Source of the DNA: Mesorhizobium caraganae
GTDB taxonomy: Bacteria > Pseudomonadota > Alphaproteobacteria > Rhizobiales > Rhizobiaceae
Reading direction: 5' to 3'
Length of the DNA stretch: 42,588 bases
Assembly (NCBI RefSeq): GCF_016836705.1
Contig: NZ_JAFCGY010000040.1
Location: 1 to 42,588, forward strand
The position numbers were made by a program, and so were the translations under genes. This document shows positions 17,902 to 26,425 of the stretch, piece by piece (position 1 is the first letter of the stretch; each line of letters begins with the position of its first letter). The notes beneath the pieces are model-generated. The model ran no database searches, had not been told where the DNA came from, and saw only the letters and a list, made by a program, of their open reading frames with translations.

Positions 17902-18533
17902 CCAAACGCATCGTCATCACCGGAACGGACACCGGCATCGGCAAGACGGTGTTTTCGGCGGGGCTCGCCGGCCTGCTCAATGGCTTCTACTGGAAGCCGG
18001 TGCAATCGGGCCTCGACGAGGAGACCGACAGCGAGGTCGTTGCCCGGCTTTCCGGCTTGCCTGCTGGGCGTGTCCTGCCGGAAGTTTACCGTCTGAGGAT
18101 GCCGCTTTCGCCGCATCGATCAGCCGAAATCGACGGCGTCGCGATCGAGGCGGCCAAGCTCTCACTTCCAGTCCTACCGGGTCCGCTCATCATCGAAGGC
18201 GCCGGCGGGCTCATGGTGCCGCTCAACCGGCAGACAAGGTTCATCGATATTTTCCGGGAATGGCAACTGCCGGTCATCCTTTGCGCGCGCACCGCGCTCG
18301 GCACCATCAATCACACCCTGTTGTCGATCGAGGCGCTGCGGGCCCGCTCCATCCCGCTCATCGGCCTCGCCTTCATTGGCGAGGAGGTGGCCGATACGCA
18401 AAAAACAATCGTGGAATTCAGCGGCGTGCCGGAGCTCGGCAGACTGCCCCTGCTCGATCCGCTGACGGGTGAAACGCTGAGGGATGCGATGGTTGCCGGC
18501 TTTGACCTCGCCTCGATTGCGGGAGGCGAATGA
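17898..18533 (+). CDS. bioD: Dethiobiotin synthetase
   Basis: BioD uses ATP and CO2 to close the ureido ring of dethiobiotin from 7,8-diaminononanoate. The P-loop is GTDTGIGKT (residues 9-17, K16), followed by WKPVQSGLDEETDSE and the EGAGGLMVPL motif. It has 211 aa, normal for the family. The start overlaps bioF and the stop overlaps bioA. Confidence 0.97.
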   Translation: MTKRIVITGTDTGIGKTVFSAGLAGLLNGFYWKPVQSGLDEETDSEVVARLSGLPAGRVLPEVYRLRMPLSPHRSAEIDGVAIEAAKLSLPVLPGPLIIEGAGGLMVPLNRQTRFIDIFREWQLPVILCARTALGTINHTLLSIEALRARSIPLIGLAFIGEEVADTQKTIVEFSGVPELGRLPLLDPLTGETLRDAMVAGFDLASIAGGE

Positions 18534-19798
18534 TGTCGCAGTCCAGTGTGTGGCATCGCTTCACCCAGCACGCGCTTGAGCCCGTGATCCCTGAAATCGT
18601 CCTGACGGAGGGAGCCTATCTCCACAAGGCCGACGGCACGCGCATCCTCGATGCCATCTCTTCCTGGTGGGTCGTCACCCATGGCCACCGCCACCCCCGC
18701 ATCATGAAGGCCATCGAGACAACCGCGTCGAGCCTCGACCAGATCATCTTTGCCGGCTTCACGCACGAGCCGGCCGAACGGCTGGCCGAGGCGCTTGTCG
18801 GCCTCGCTCCGCCCGGCCTCGACTGGGTGTTCTACTCCGATAGCGGCTCGACCTCCGTCGAGGTCGCATTGAAGATGGCGCTCGGCTATTTCCGCAATAT
18901 CGGCGCGCCGCGTTCGCGCATCGTCGTCATGGAGCACAGCTATCATGGCGACACTATCGGCACGATGAGCGTCGGCGCCCGCGGTGTGTTCAACGCTGCC
19001 TACGAGCCGTTGCTGTTCGAGGTCGATACCATCCCCTTCCCGGCCGCCGGGCACGAACAGGAAACGCTGGATCGTTTCGAGGCCGTCAGCCGCGGCCGGC
19101 GCGCCGCCGCGCTGATCGTCGAACCACTCGTGCTTGGCGCCGGCGGCATGCAGATGTATCCGGCCTCGGTTCTCACCGAACTGAAGAAGATCACTGAGGC
19201 CTCCGGCACGCTGCTGATCGCCGACGAGGTGATGACCGGCTGGGGACGCACCGGAACCATGTTCGCCTGCGAGCAGGCGTCCGTCTCTCCGGACATCTTG
19301 TGCACCTCGAAGGGCCTGACTGGCGGCGTAATCCCGCTGGCCGCAACGCTTGCCACGGATGCGATCTTTCAGGCTCATTATTCGGTGGACCGGAAGAAGA
19401 CATTTTTCCACTCGAGTTCCTACACCGCCAATCCGATTGCCTGCGCGGCAGCACTCGCCAATGTCGAGATCTGGCGCGACGAGCCCGTGGCCGAACGGGT
19501 CGCGGCGTTGAGTGCGATGCAGGCCGCCGGGCTTCGGCGCTTTCGTGACAATGCCAACTTCACCGACAGCAGGACGACCGGCACGATCGCGGCCCTCGAT
19601 CTGCGCACCGGCTCGGCCGGCTATCTGGCCGAGATCGGGCCGAAATTGCGCGCCTTTTTCCTCGAGCGCGGCCTGCTCGTGCGCCCGCTTGGCAATGTCC
19701 TCTACCTTCTGCCGCCCTATTGCATCACCGGCGAGGAACTGGACGGGCTCTATGACGCCATCGAGGAGGCCGGCGACCGCTTCGGGGCGAGGCCGTGA
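18530..19798 (+). CDS. bioA: Adenosylmethionine-8-amino-7-oxononanoate aminotransferase
   Basis: BioA is a class-III PLP aminotransferase that makes 7,8-diaminononanoate with SAM as amino donor. Visible are DAISSWWVVTHGHRHP (substrate site), YSDSGSTSVEVALKMA, SYHGDTIGTMS, LLIADEVMTGWGRTG with the PLP aspartate (D232), and the PLP lysine in CTSKGLTGG (K261). It starts at either of two tandem ATGs (18530 or 18533) overlapping the bioD stop. It has 422 aa from the first. Confidence 0.97.
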   Translation: MMSQSSVWHRFTQHALEPVIPEIVLTEGAYLHKADGTRILDAISSWWVVTHGHRHPRIMKAIETTASSLDQIIFAGFTHEPAERLAEALVGLAPPGLDWVFYSDSGSTSVEVALKMALGYFRNIGAPRSRIVVMEHSYHGDTIGTMSVGARGVFNAAYEPLLFEVDTIPFPAAGHEQETLDRFEAVSRGRRAAALIVEPLVLGAGGMQMYPASVLTELKKITEASGTLLIADEVMTGWGRTGTMFACEQASVSPDILCTSKGLTGGVIPLAATLATDAIFQAHYSVDRKKTFFHSSSYTANPIACAAALANVEIWRDEPVAERVAALSAMQAAGLRRFRDNANFTDSRTTGTIAALDLRTGSAGYLAEIGPKLRAFFLERGLLVRPLGNVLYLLPPYCITGEELDGLYDAIEEAGDRFGARP

Positions 19799-20778
19799 GC
19801 AGGTCGTCGCGCATTCTCGGGTTTGGCCATCATGCGCCGTCGCGCAAGGTCGAGAACCCGGAAATCGAAAACCGTCTCGTGCTCGAACCCGGCTGGATCG
19901 AGCGGCGCACCGGAATTCGTTCGCGCTTCTGGGCAACGGACGAAGACACGCTGTCTGGTCTTGCCACGCAGGCTGGCGACATGGCGCTGGCGAACGCCGC
20001 TATTGATCGCAGCGACATCGGTCTCCTGTTGCTCGCCACCTCGACACCCGACCATCTTCTGCCGCCCAGCGCGCCGCTGGTCGCACATCAGCTGGGGCTC
20101 GGACGAGCCGGTGCGATCGATCTCACCGGTGCCTGCGCCGGCTTCATCTATGCGCTGATGTTCGCGGATGGCTTCACCCGCGTGCATGGCAAAGCGGCCC
20201 TTGTCATTGCCGCCAACATCCTCAGCCGCCGTATCAATCCGGACGAGCGCGCCAGTGCCGTGCTGTTTGCCGATGCCGCCGGCGCCCTGGTGATTGGTCC
20301 GAGCGAGGATCCCGATCGGGGCATTCTCGGCGCTGCGGTGGATTCCGACGGCTCGCGCTATGGGCTGATCCAGATTCCCGCCGGAGGAAGCAACACACCA
20401 TTCCACGCCAATCTTGACCTCGACCAAACCCGCATGACGATCGCCGACGGCCGTGAAGTGTTCGCCAAGGCGGTGGAGATGATGACTGGCTGTTCGCAGG
20501 ACGCGCTCGCCGCGGCCAAAATGCAGCCGCAAGATATCGATCGGTTTGTGCCGCATCAGGCCAATGCCCGTATTTTCGATGCGGTCGGCAGGAACCTCGG
20601 CATAGCAGATCAAGCGATCGTCAAGACGATTGCCGACTACGGCAACTCTTCCGCCGCGACCATCCCACTGTCGCTCTCGCTGGCCAATCAGACAGAGCCA
20701 TTCCGGCCTGGGGAGAAGATCCTCCTGGCAGCAGCAGGTGCGGGTCTCAGCGGCGGTGCGCTCGTCGTCGGAACTTAG
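19795..20778 (+). CDS. bioZ: BioZ, beta-ketoacyl-ACP synthase III-like enzyme for pimeloyl precursor
   Basis: BioZ is a FabH-like condensing enzyme; in related Alphaproteobacteria it is known to join glutaryl-CoA and malonyl-ACP to start pimeloyl-ACP synthesis, replacing BioC/BioH. The catalytic triad is complete: TGACAGF (C114), PHQANARI (H254) and YGNSSAAT (N284). It has 327 aa and starts with GTG at 19795, overlapping the bioA stop (GTGA). The BioZ name rests on its place at the end of bioBFDA; sequence alone could also be FabH. No bioC or bioH is visible in the window, which supports BioZ. Confidence 0.92.
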   Translation: MSRSSRILGFGHHAPSRKVENPEIENRLVLEPGWIERRTGIRSRFWATDEDTLSGLATQAGDMALANAAIDRSDIGLLLLATSTPDHLLPPSAPLVAHQLGLGRAGAIDLTGACAGFIYALMFADGFTRVHGKAALVIAANILSRRINPDERASAVLFADAAGALVIGPSEDPDRGILGAAVDSDGSRYGLIQIPAGGSNTPFHANLDLDQTRMTIADGREVFAKAVEMMTGCSQDALAAAKMQPQDIDRFVPHQANARIFDAVGRNLGIADQAIVKTIADYGNSSAATIPLSLSLANQTEPFRPGEKILLAAAGAGLSGGALVVGT

Positions 20779-20845
20779 CCGAGTGGCCCGGCCGCCCAGA
20801 GGACGGGCAGGACACGTCATTTATGATGAGAGGAAAACGAGACCA

Positions 20846-21298
20846 ATGCGAAAAATAGTCGCCGGCAAGTTGCACGGCATCTACGTCACCGAAGCGAACC
20901 TCAATTACCACGGTTCGATAACGCTAGATCCTGACCACTGCGAAGAGGCAGGGATCCTGCCCATGGAATTCGTTGAGATATGGAACAAGAATTCCGGTTC
21001 GCGGATTTCGACCTATGTCATCCTCGGCGAGCGCGGCTCACGATGCTGTATTCTAAACGGAGCGGCTGCCCGCACTTGCCAGCCCGACGACCAGATCATT
21101 GTCTGCAACTCCATCTATCTGGACGAAGCGCATATAACCTCTCTGAAGCCGCGGATCGTTACGTTCGACCAGGATAACCACATACTCGACCGCCTGAGCT
21201 ACTCCGTCGATCTTGACGCACATGGCCGTTACAGTTTCTCCATCCTTGATGAGGCCAGTGAGGCTTTGGCCATTCCTGCGCGGGTCTCCGGGGCGTGA
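20846..21298 (+). CDS. panD: Aspartate 1-decarboxylase
   Basis: PanD makes beta-alanine from aspartate for pantothenate and CoA. It is made as an inactive pro-protein that cuts itself between Gly and Ser to form a pyruvoyl group; here the site is NYHGSITLD, G23/S24. Other family features are GKLHGIYVTEANLNYHGS, VEIWNKNSGSRISTY and GSRCCILNGAAART. The ATG at 20846 is 67 bases after bioZ, with AGAGGA upstream. At 150 aa it is a little longer than the E. coli enzyme, with a C-terminal tail (DRLSYSVDLDAHGRYSFSIL) typical of rhizobial PanD as I recall. It is probably the last gene of the bio operon. Confidence 0.95.
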   Translation: MRKIVAGKLHGIYVTEANLNYHGSITLDPDHCEEAGILPMEFVEIWNKNSGSRISTYVILGERGSRCCILNGAAARTCQPDDQIIVCNSIYLDEAHITSLKPRIVTFDQDNHILDRLSYSVDLDAHGRYSFSILDEASEALAIPARVSGA

Positions 21299-21374
21299 CA
21301 GCCGCCGCACATATGTGCGAGTCTCTCCGCCCCGTTGCAACTTGCTCGGCGCTGAAGTGAGGACCTAAACCTCC

Positions 21375-21399
21375 CGAAGCTGCTGACACTCCAGCTTCG
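21375..21399 (+). terminator. Possible hairpin terminator downstream of panD
   Basis: CGAAGCTG (21375-21382) and CAGCTTCG (21392-21399) form a perfect 8-bp stem with a 9-base loop, 77 bases after panD. There is no T-run, so termination is uncertain. Confidence 0.3.
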
Positions 21400-21516
21400 A
21401 AAGGAGGAGGCACTTTCGGCACGGCGGGCTTTCGGGGGGATGACGCAATATCCCGCGTCTCCATGGTGCGAATAGCGACGCGACTCTAATGTGATTTTGC
21501 GTGTTTGACCCCTGTC

Positions 21517-21780
21517 TCAGGTTACTTGCGGTGGCGGCTTGCAAATTCTTGCTGCTTTTTCCAGCGCCGCGGCCGAATCCTTGACGACCTGGCTTTTCAT
21601 AATCTTTGCCGCCGTGTCGATCAAGCAGGCCACATGGTCGTCTTCCGCATCGGCAGCGGTGCCAACCATCACCATAAATATGGCCAGCCGGACGGCCGCA
21701 AGTAGCGTTGAAATGGCCCTTTGGCGATGTGTTTCTCCCGCCGGCACCAAAGGCTCACCAGCCATCCAACGTCTCCCCAA
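21517..21780 (-). CDS. Small hypothetical exported protein
   Basis: A 87-aa reading frame on the left strand. It has a hydrophobic stretch (STLLAAVRLAIFMVMVG) followed by ADAEDD, which looks like a signal peptide and cleavage region, then a short helical mature part with two cysteines (VACLID and ARICKPP). No family was recognised. The start is unclear: the ATG at 21780 gives a long, non-signal-like leader, and the true start may lie closer to the hydrophobic segment. It follows the 61-codon frame at 21795-21980 on the same strand, so the two may form a small operon. Confidence 0.4.
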   Translation of the reverse strand: MGRRWMAGEPLVPAGETHRQRAISTLLAAVRLAIFMVMVGTAADAEDDHVACLIDTAAKIMKSQVVKDSAAALEKAARICKPPPQVT

Positions 21781-21794
21781 ATCCGGTGTAGATA

Positions 21795-21980
21795 TCAGCG
21801 TTCGTCAATCGGTGGCTTGCCAGCAAGGCCGAGCCTGGCTCGTTGGTCATCGGCGGACTTTTCCGCGGGAGACTGTGTCTTGAACCGAAGAACGGTTAGT
21901 TTGCCGTCCTCAACAATATGAACGACCCATCCCCCACCGGCGCGTTTGACGCGCACGTCGTTAGGTTCGCCAGCCACCAT
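21795..21980 (-). CDS. Small hypothetical protein (61 aa)
   Basis: A short soluble protein with GGGWVVHIVEDGKLTVLRF followed by AEKSADDQRARLGL, a beta-strand then helix layout that resembles small DUF2188-like proteins, though this is only an impression. The ATG at 21980 is preceded by GAGGGG at a good distance. No partner or function can be named. Confidence 0.45.
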   Translation of the reverse strand: MVAGEPNDVRVKRAGGGWVVHIVEDGKLTVLRFKTQSPAEKSADDQRARLGLAGKPPIDER

Positions 21981-22171
21981 CGCTGCCCCTCATTTTCGTC
22001 GCCCTAGACCGAGACTGGAGTCGTTCCCCGCACAGCGAAAAACACGGGACCTTACGTAACGTCAAGCACAGATTTTCTGATAGCTGACGCTTTATGGATT
22101 GGAAGGGGATAGCGATTTCGGCCCAGAACCTTCGAGCCCGCCGCATATTGCATTCGGATCGATTTCGCGGC

Positions 22172-22222
22172 GCAGTGACCCGTTGAACCTGATCCAATTC
22201 AATACTGGGCGTAGGGACGGTG
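22172..22222 (+). ncRNA. Remnant of a TPP (thi-box) riboswitch, 3' half
   Basis: The segment GACCCGTTGAACCTGATCC followed by a region ending in ACTGGGCGTAGGGAC fits the conserved 3' half of the TPP riboswitch (ACCCGUUGAACCUGAUC and the closing GUAGGGA). The 5' half with GGGGUGC and CUGAGA is not recognisable upstream, so it cannot fold the full thiamine-pyrophosphate pocket. It lies about 120 bases before the thiC relic, where such a riboswitch is expected. Confidence 0.8.
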
Positions 22223-22344
22223 CAAGGGCATTGCGGGAGTTTACGCCCGACGTCCTGTTTCGGCGGATCTACAGAAGCGTCTCTTCATCCTTATCCTTCC
22301 GGCACAGAACTGGGCCTCCAATGCATGAGCAAAGGAGCCTCAAG

Positions 22345-22940
22345 ATGTCGACGGGGCCGCTGCCCGCCTCACGCAAGATCCACAAGCCCGGTGCCCTCCA
22401 CCCGCAGATCAGCGTGCCGATGCGCGAAATCTCTGTCCAGCCCACGGCCGGCGAGCCTTCCGGCGCCGTCTACGATCCATCCGGCTCCTATACCGACGCT
22501 GCTGTCGAAGCCAGCATCGAAAAGGGTCTCACCCGGCTTCGCCACGAATGGATTAGGGCCCGCGGCGAAGTCGAGCCTTATGACGGCCGCCATGTCAGGT
22601 CGGAGGACAATGGATTTAACGGGTGAGCGCCCGACGCCGGAATTTGCCATTCGTAACTGGCCCCGGGCCAAGGCTGCAAGGCGGTGACCTAGCTTGGCGG
22701 TGACCCTGCGCGAGCCGGCATCAACACCGGAAATGGAGTTCGTTGCCTATCCGAAAGAACTTCGGCCGCGAGATTCTGCGCGACAAGCTCAAGCGCGACA
22801 GCAAGGCCTTCGGCGCGGCGATCCCCGACCTCGTCACGCCGGGACGAAGAATCACTCCTGCCGACTACAACCATCCCGAGAGCGAGCCTATGAGACATCG
22901 GCGCAATTTCCTGGTGAAGATCGCCGCCAATATCGGCAAC
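22345..22940 (+). pseudogene. thiC: thiC relic (phosphomethylpyrimidine synthase), fragmented
   Basis: ThiC makes the pyrimidine half of thiamine from AIR by a radical-SAM reaction. The start ATG at 22345 keeps an AAAGGAG ribosome site. The first frame matches the ThiC N-terminus (STGPLPASRKIHKPG, VPMREISVQPTAGEP, YDPSGSYTD, RPEDNGF-like VRSEDNGF) but stops at 22626. The neighbouring frame continues as TGERPTPEFAIRN, then there is an in-frame TAG where a Gln codon is expected. A further shift gives TPEMEFVAY and another gives GREILRDKLKRDSKAFGAAIPDLVTP and RNFLVKIAANIGN (to about 22940), after which homology fades. The catalytic C-terminal half is absent. A remnant, clearly dead. Confidence 0.9.
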
Positions 22941-22944
22941 GCGT

Positions 22945-23449
22945 ATCGCGACGGCAAGAGAGGTAAGCAAAGGCCAGTAGATCGAGTTCTGAGGCGATAA
23001 GCCATGGGGCCGCGAAATCGGCCTGATCGACGCTCTCCCAAGAATCTTCCGCAATGCGCAACATGCAGGTAGTGGCGGAAATGTCGAACTTCGACACATC
23101 CGGATTGCAGTACGCCGTCCTGAAACCCTTGGTCGCGAAAGTGCCCCAATCACCTCATGCAGCGCTTCGAAAAAGTGCCCTGCCGGTGGGGAGGTTCACC
23201 GGCAGGGCGCGCCGCGCATACGTCGCGTACCGCGTAGCGGGCTGAACAGCAGCAGCAGGTCATCGCTTTGTTTTAGATCGCACAATCCAGCCGGCGAAAA
23301 GGATCAATTCGATGCTGCGTGCGAAATGAGGGTTCCAAAACGAGACCCTAAGTGATGGCTTCAGTTCAACCCGTCGAAAGCTACGCAGTGTTCCGTGGCG
23401 ATCCCGCCATCAATCAGTGCATAATAGATCGAGATGGTGCGCTAAACTA
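22945..23449. other. Non-coding stretch after the thiC relic
   Basis: No gene is supported. Faint traces of decayed thiC may continue to about 23030 in a shifted frame. The stretch contains the strong hairpin listed at 23171-23208; otherwise nothing is seen. Confidence 0.5.
23171..23208 (-). terminator. Strong rho-independent-type hairpin for leftward transcription
   Basis: GCCCTGCCGGTG (23177-23188) pairs perfectly with CACCGGCAGGGC (23197-23208) around an 8-base loop. Read on the left strand, the 12-bp stem is followed by ACTTTTTC, giving a short T-run, so it would stop transcripts coming from the MFS relic or further right. Confidence 0.65.
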
Positions 23450-24240
23450 CATCTGAACGTGCTGTTGGAGATGCCGGCGAAGACAGCGCGTCTCCCGAAG
23501 CCGGCCATCATTGTGCCATAGGCGAGCGGTCCTCCTCCCAATTCTCGCGGACAACCAGCAGCAGCGCCAGAATGGCAGTGCTTGCCACGGGCGATCCCGT
23601 CTTGATTTCGGATGACATCGCCGTGAAGCGCAGCCCATCTTAGATTGCCGTTCTCGTAACTCCCGCGGCAGAGCGGACGAGCGAACCTTCCACTTGCAGC
23701 GCCATATAGTCCCTAGAGCGACCAGGTAGCTGAGCGTGGTAACAGCAAGACCGCCAGAAGCCCGAACCAGGCAACCACGATGCCGCCGAGTGCTCGGCTC
23801 AAGGTTCCGGACAGTATTGAAGCCGACGGACAGGAAGGTGACGGCAGCGGGAACTTCGCATCGCTCCACCATATCGCAGACCGAGGCCTGTGACGCGGAA
23901 TCGTTTAGAGCGCCGCCGCATGCGATCATCAAGCCGAAGATTATCCGCGGGTCGACAAAGCCCGGCGGAACCAACGCTGTTAGCATCGCAGAGGCTATAA
24001 CCATAAGGCACCGGCCGGCGAACATGACCCGGCGACGGCTGAAAATGTCGACGAGAGCCCTGGCGAAGACAGATAGAATGAAAGCGGGCAGGTTCGACCA
24101 AGCCTGGACCAGCCACCATCAGATCGGAAGTCGAGATTGTTGCCATTAGCCAGCCGAGGCTCGAGGCCTGCGTGGCGAGCCAGATCGAGCGAAAGGTCGG
24201 GGTCCTGAGCGGCGCAAACGCCTAGCGAAGCCACATCCGC
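23450..24240 (-). pseudogene. Decayed MFS (MFS_3-type) exporter
   Basis: Pieces of a major-facilitator transporter are seen in at least three frames. Near 24235-24090 they read APLRTPTFRSIWLATQASSLGW and MATISTSDLMVAG. Near 24025-23800 they read MFAGRCLMVIASAMLTALV, ACGGALNDSASQASVCDMVER and PAAVTFLSVGFNTVRNLEP. Around 23700-23450, weaker fragments such as GLRY-AMSSEIKTG follow in yet another frame. This matches the order of the MFS_3 group of drug or siderophore exporters, with the C-terminal third missing. Several frameshifts make it non-functional. The hairpin at 23171-23208 may be its old terminator. Confidence 0.75.
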
Positions 24241-24382
24241 AACTATGCCAGCAACTTCCCGTATTCCGGCGAGGCTTTGCCCCCTCCGTTCGGTCGCGGT
24301 GCACAACGCGATCGCTAAGCCAGTTTCCAGGCACCGACAGCCGGCGCACGCGACTGCCGAATGACACCCAACTTACAGCTCA

Positions 24383-25487
24383 TCATTGTGCAGCGAGATC
24401 GGCCATCATCTTCACCAGAGGGCCGCTGAAGTCGGAATCGTAGGCGCTCGCGTTCTCGAGCACGCTGAAGTAGACGACCACGGTGCCGGTGTCAGGGTTC
24501 GCGAGCATGTACTGGCCGCCGTAGCCGCCGTGGCCGAGCCACGTCCCGTCAGTATTCGTCTGGCGGCTATACCGCATCCAGTCGCGCGGCTTCCGTAGGG
24601 GCGGTCCTGGATTGCGGCGCGTCTCTTCGATGAACGCGGCATCGCCGACGCGGCGACCGTCGATGCCCTCGCCCTTGCGCGTAATCAGCAGCCCGTAGCG
24701 CGCGAGATCGCGCGCGGTGAGGCAGGCGCCGCCGCAGACCAGCGGCACACCCTCGCGGTCGCGCCGCCTCGACAATCTCGATCAGCCAGTCGCGTCGCGG
24801 CTGGCCGCTGGCGCACTCGATGATCCAGCCGAGCACATCGCTGTTGGTCGACTTATACAGCGCCTCTCCGGTGCGATTCGCCACGTCACCGCCGGTGATG
24901 CCGCAGATGAAGGAGCGGGTCGTCCCTTCCTTTTGACCATCCAGCGGCAGGCGAAAGCCGGTGGCGGCATCATATTCGTAGACCGTCGCCTGGGGGTCAC
25001 CGTAGTCCTCGGTGAAGTGAGTGGCGACGTTCATGTCGGCGACCGCCTTGACGGTCGCCTCGGCATAGCCCGTACCGATCTCCGGCAAATAGGTGCCTAC
25101 TAGCTCATCAAGGTTGACGAGACCGTCGGCCACCGCGCGGCCGAGCATCAGGTTGAGCGTCGTCTTGGTTATAGATATAATGGGATGCGGTCTCTCCGGA
25201 CCGAAGTCCGGCGCGTATGCCTCGCAGAGGATGCGATCGTCGCGCACCACGACGAAGGCCGAGAAATGCGGCATGGCGAGATAGCGGGCGACGCCAGGCC
25301 GCTCGCCAATGGTCCAGTCGACCTCCTTCCTGAGTGGCGAGACGCGGGGGGCGCGTATCGAAAAGGCATAGCGCATCGTGGTGTGGAGGTTGTGGAAGCC
25401 GTGGCGGCGGTGGTCAGGCAGGTTCCAGCGCGGCTTGTTATCGAACAGGGTGACCAGGTCGGGATGGGCGATCGAGGGGAGCGTCAT
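24383..25487 (-). pseudogene. Beta-lactamase-fold (class C / S12-type) serine hydrolase, frameshifted
   Basis: This is a serine hydrolase of the class-C beta-lactamase fold, of the kind that opens amides or esters of small molecules. The ATG at 25487 follows GGAAAGG. Frame 1 carries the nucleophile motif SITK (S105, K108), followed by ALYKSTNSDVLGWIIECASG. Near 24761 the frame shifts by one base within GGCGGCGCGACCG: the old frame turns into RGCAAGLRRR, while the homologous frame continues as DREGVPLVCGGACLTARDLARYG and ends normally (VVVYFSVLENASAYDSDFSG) at 24383. Both halves look otherwise sound, so the mutation is recent or a read error. It resembles the NylB-like gene at 28415-29662 in layout and may be an ancient relative. 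Confidence 0.82.
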
Positions 25488-25556
25488 GGGGCTTACCTTT
25501 CCAGTAGGGGTTGTTCATGGGACTCATGAAGAGTGCACGGTTCACCGACCCTTAGC

Positions 25557-26167
25557 CGTCGTTGAGGATAGCTCCCCAATCGGGCGTTGGTGGGCGCACG
25601 CCCATGCCCAGAAAGCTGAGACCCGCCTCTACGGCGATGACGGCCGGAACGTCCATGCTCACGAGAATGAGAAGCGGGCCAAGGACATTGGGCAGTACGT
25701 GCACGGCCAGGATGCGCGTCGTGCCGGCGCCCATACTACGCTCTGCGGCGATGTATTCACTGCTACGCAGCGCTTCTGTCTGGGTGCGCACGACACGTGC
25801 GTAAATGGGCAATGACGAGAATGACGCTCGCCAGACTTGGTCCCAGAAGCGCGATCACGGCCAGCGCGAAAATGATACTTGGAAAGGACCGGATCGTATC
25901 GAAGACAAGCAGGAGCAAATTGTCGAGCCAGCGGGGACCGAACCCCGCGATCAAACCAAGGACGAGGCCGACTGCCAGTGAACTGCCGAGAGAGGCGAAA
26001 GCAACGAGGAGCGGGATACGGCCGCCCGTGATGGTGCGAGAAAACGTGTTGCGGCCGAGTTGGTCTGTGCCCAGCAGAAAATCCAGTGAAGGTGCGGCCA
26101 AACGTGACCCGACCATGATCCGGATCGGATCATTGCAAACCTCCCAGCCTTCGCCCAAGCTAGGCAC
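25557..26167 (-). pseudogene. Broken DppC-type peptide transporter permease
   Basis: This is a remnant of a DppC-family permease. One frame gives LLGTDQLGRNTFSRTITGGRIPLLVAF and WLDNLLLLVFDTIRSFPSIIFALAV up to about 25815. A second frame continues with PIYARVVRTQTEALRSSEYIAAERSMGAG (the EAA loop) and EAGLSFLGMGVRPPTPDWG. The frames do not join, and several residues seem deleted at the junction. The N-terminal membrane segment is not recognisable, and the C-terminal helix expected after DWGAIL is replaced by a stop at 25552-25557. No neighbouring dppB is left, so an earlier transporter operon was probably deleted here. Confidence 0.82.
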
Positions 26168-26425
26168 CCCCTCTCCTGCTGGCTCATGCGAGTCAGGGGC
26201 TGATACATCAGGTCCATCGGTGTCGAGGAAACCGCGAGCGTGGTATTGTGTAGGTCGAGCGTATCCGGTTCCTCAGAGCGCCAACATGCGGTTCCCGCCC
26301 AGTCTGCTGCGCGAGGTCGACATCGGGGGGCTGACGGCGGTCGCAGCCGCAAGCGCAGCCGCGCCGAATTCCCTAGGATAGAATCTTCAAGGAACATATT
26401 GGCTCTCACCATTTATTGATACCGC

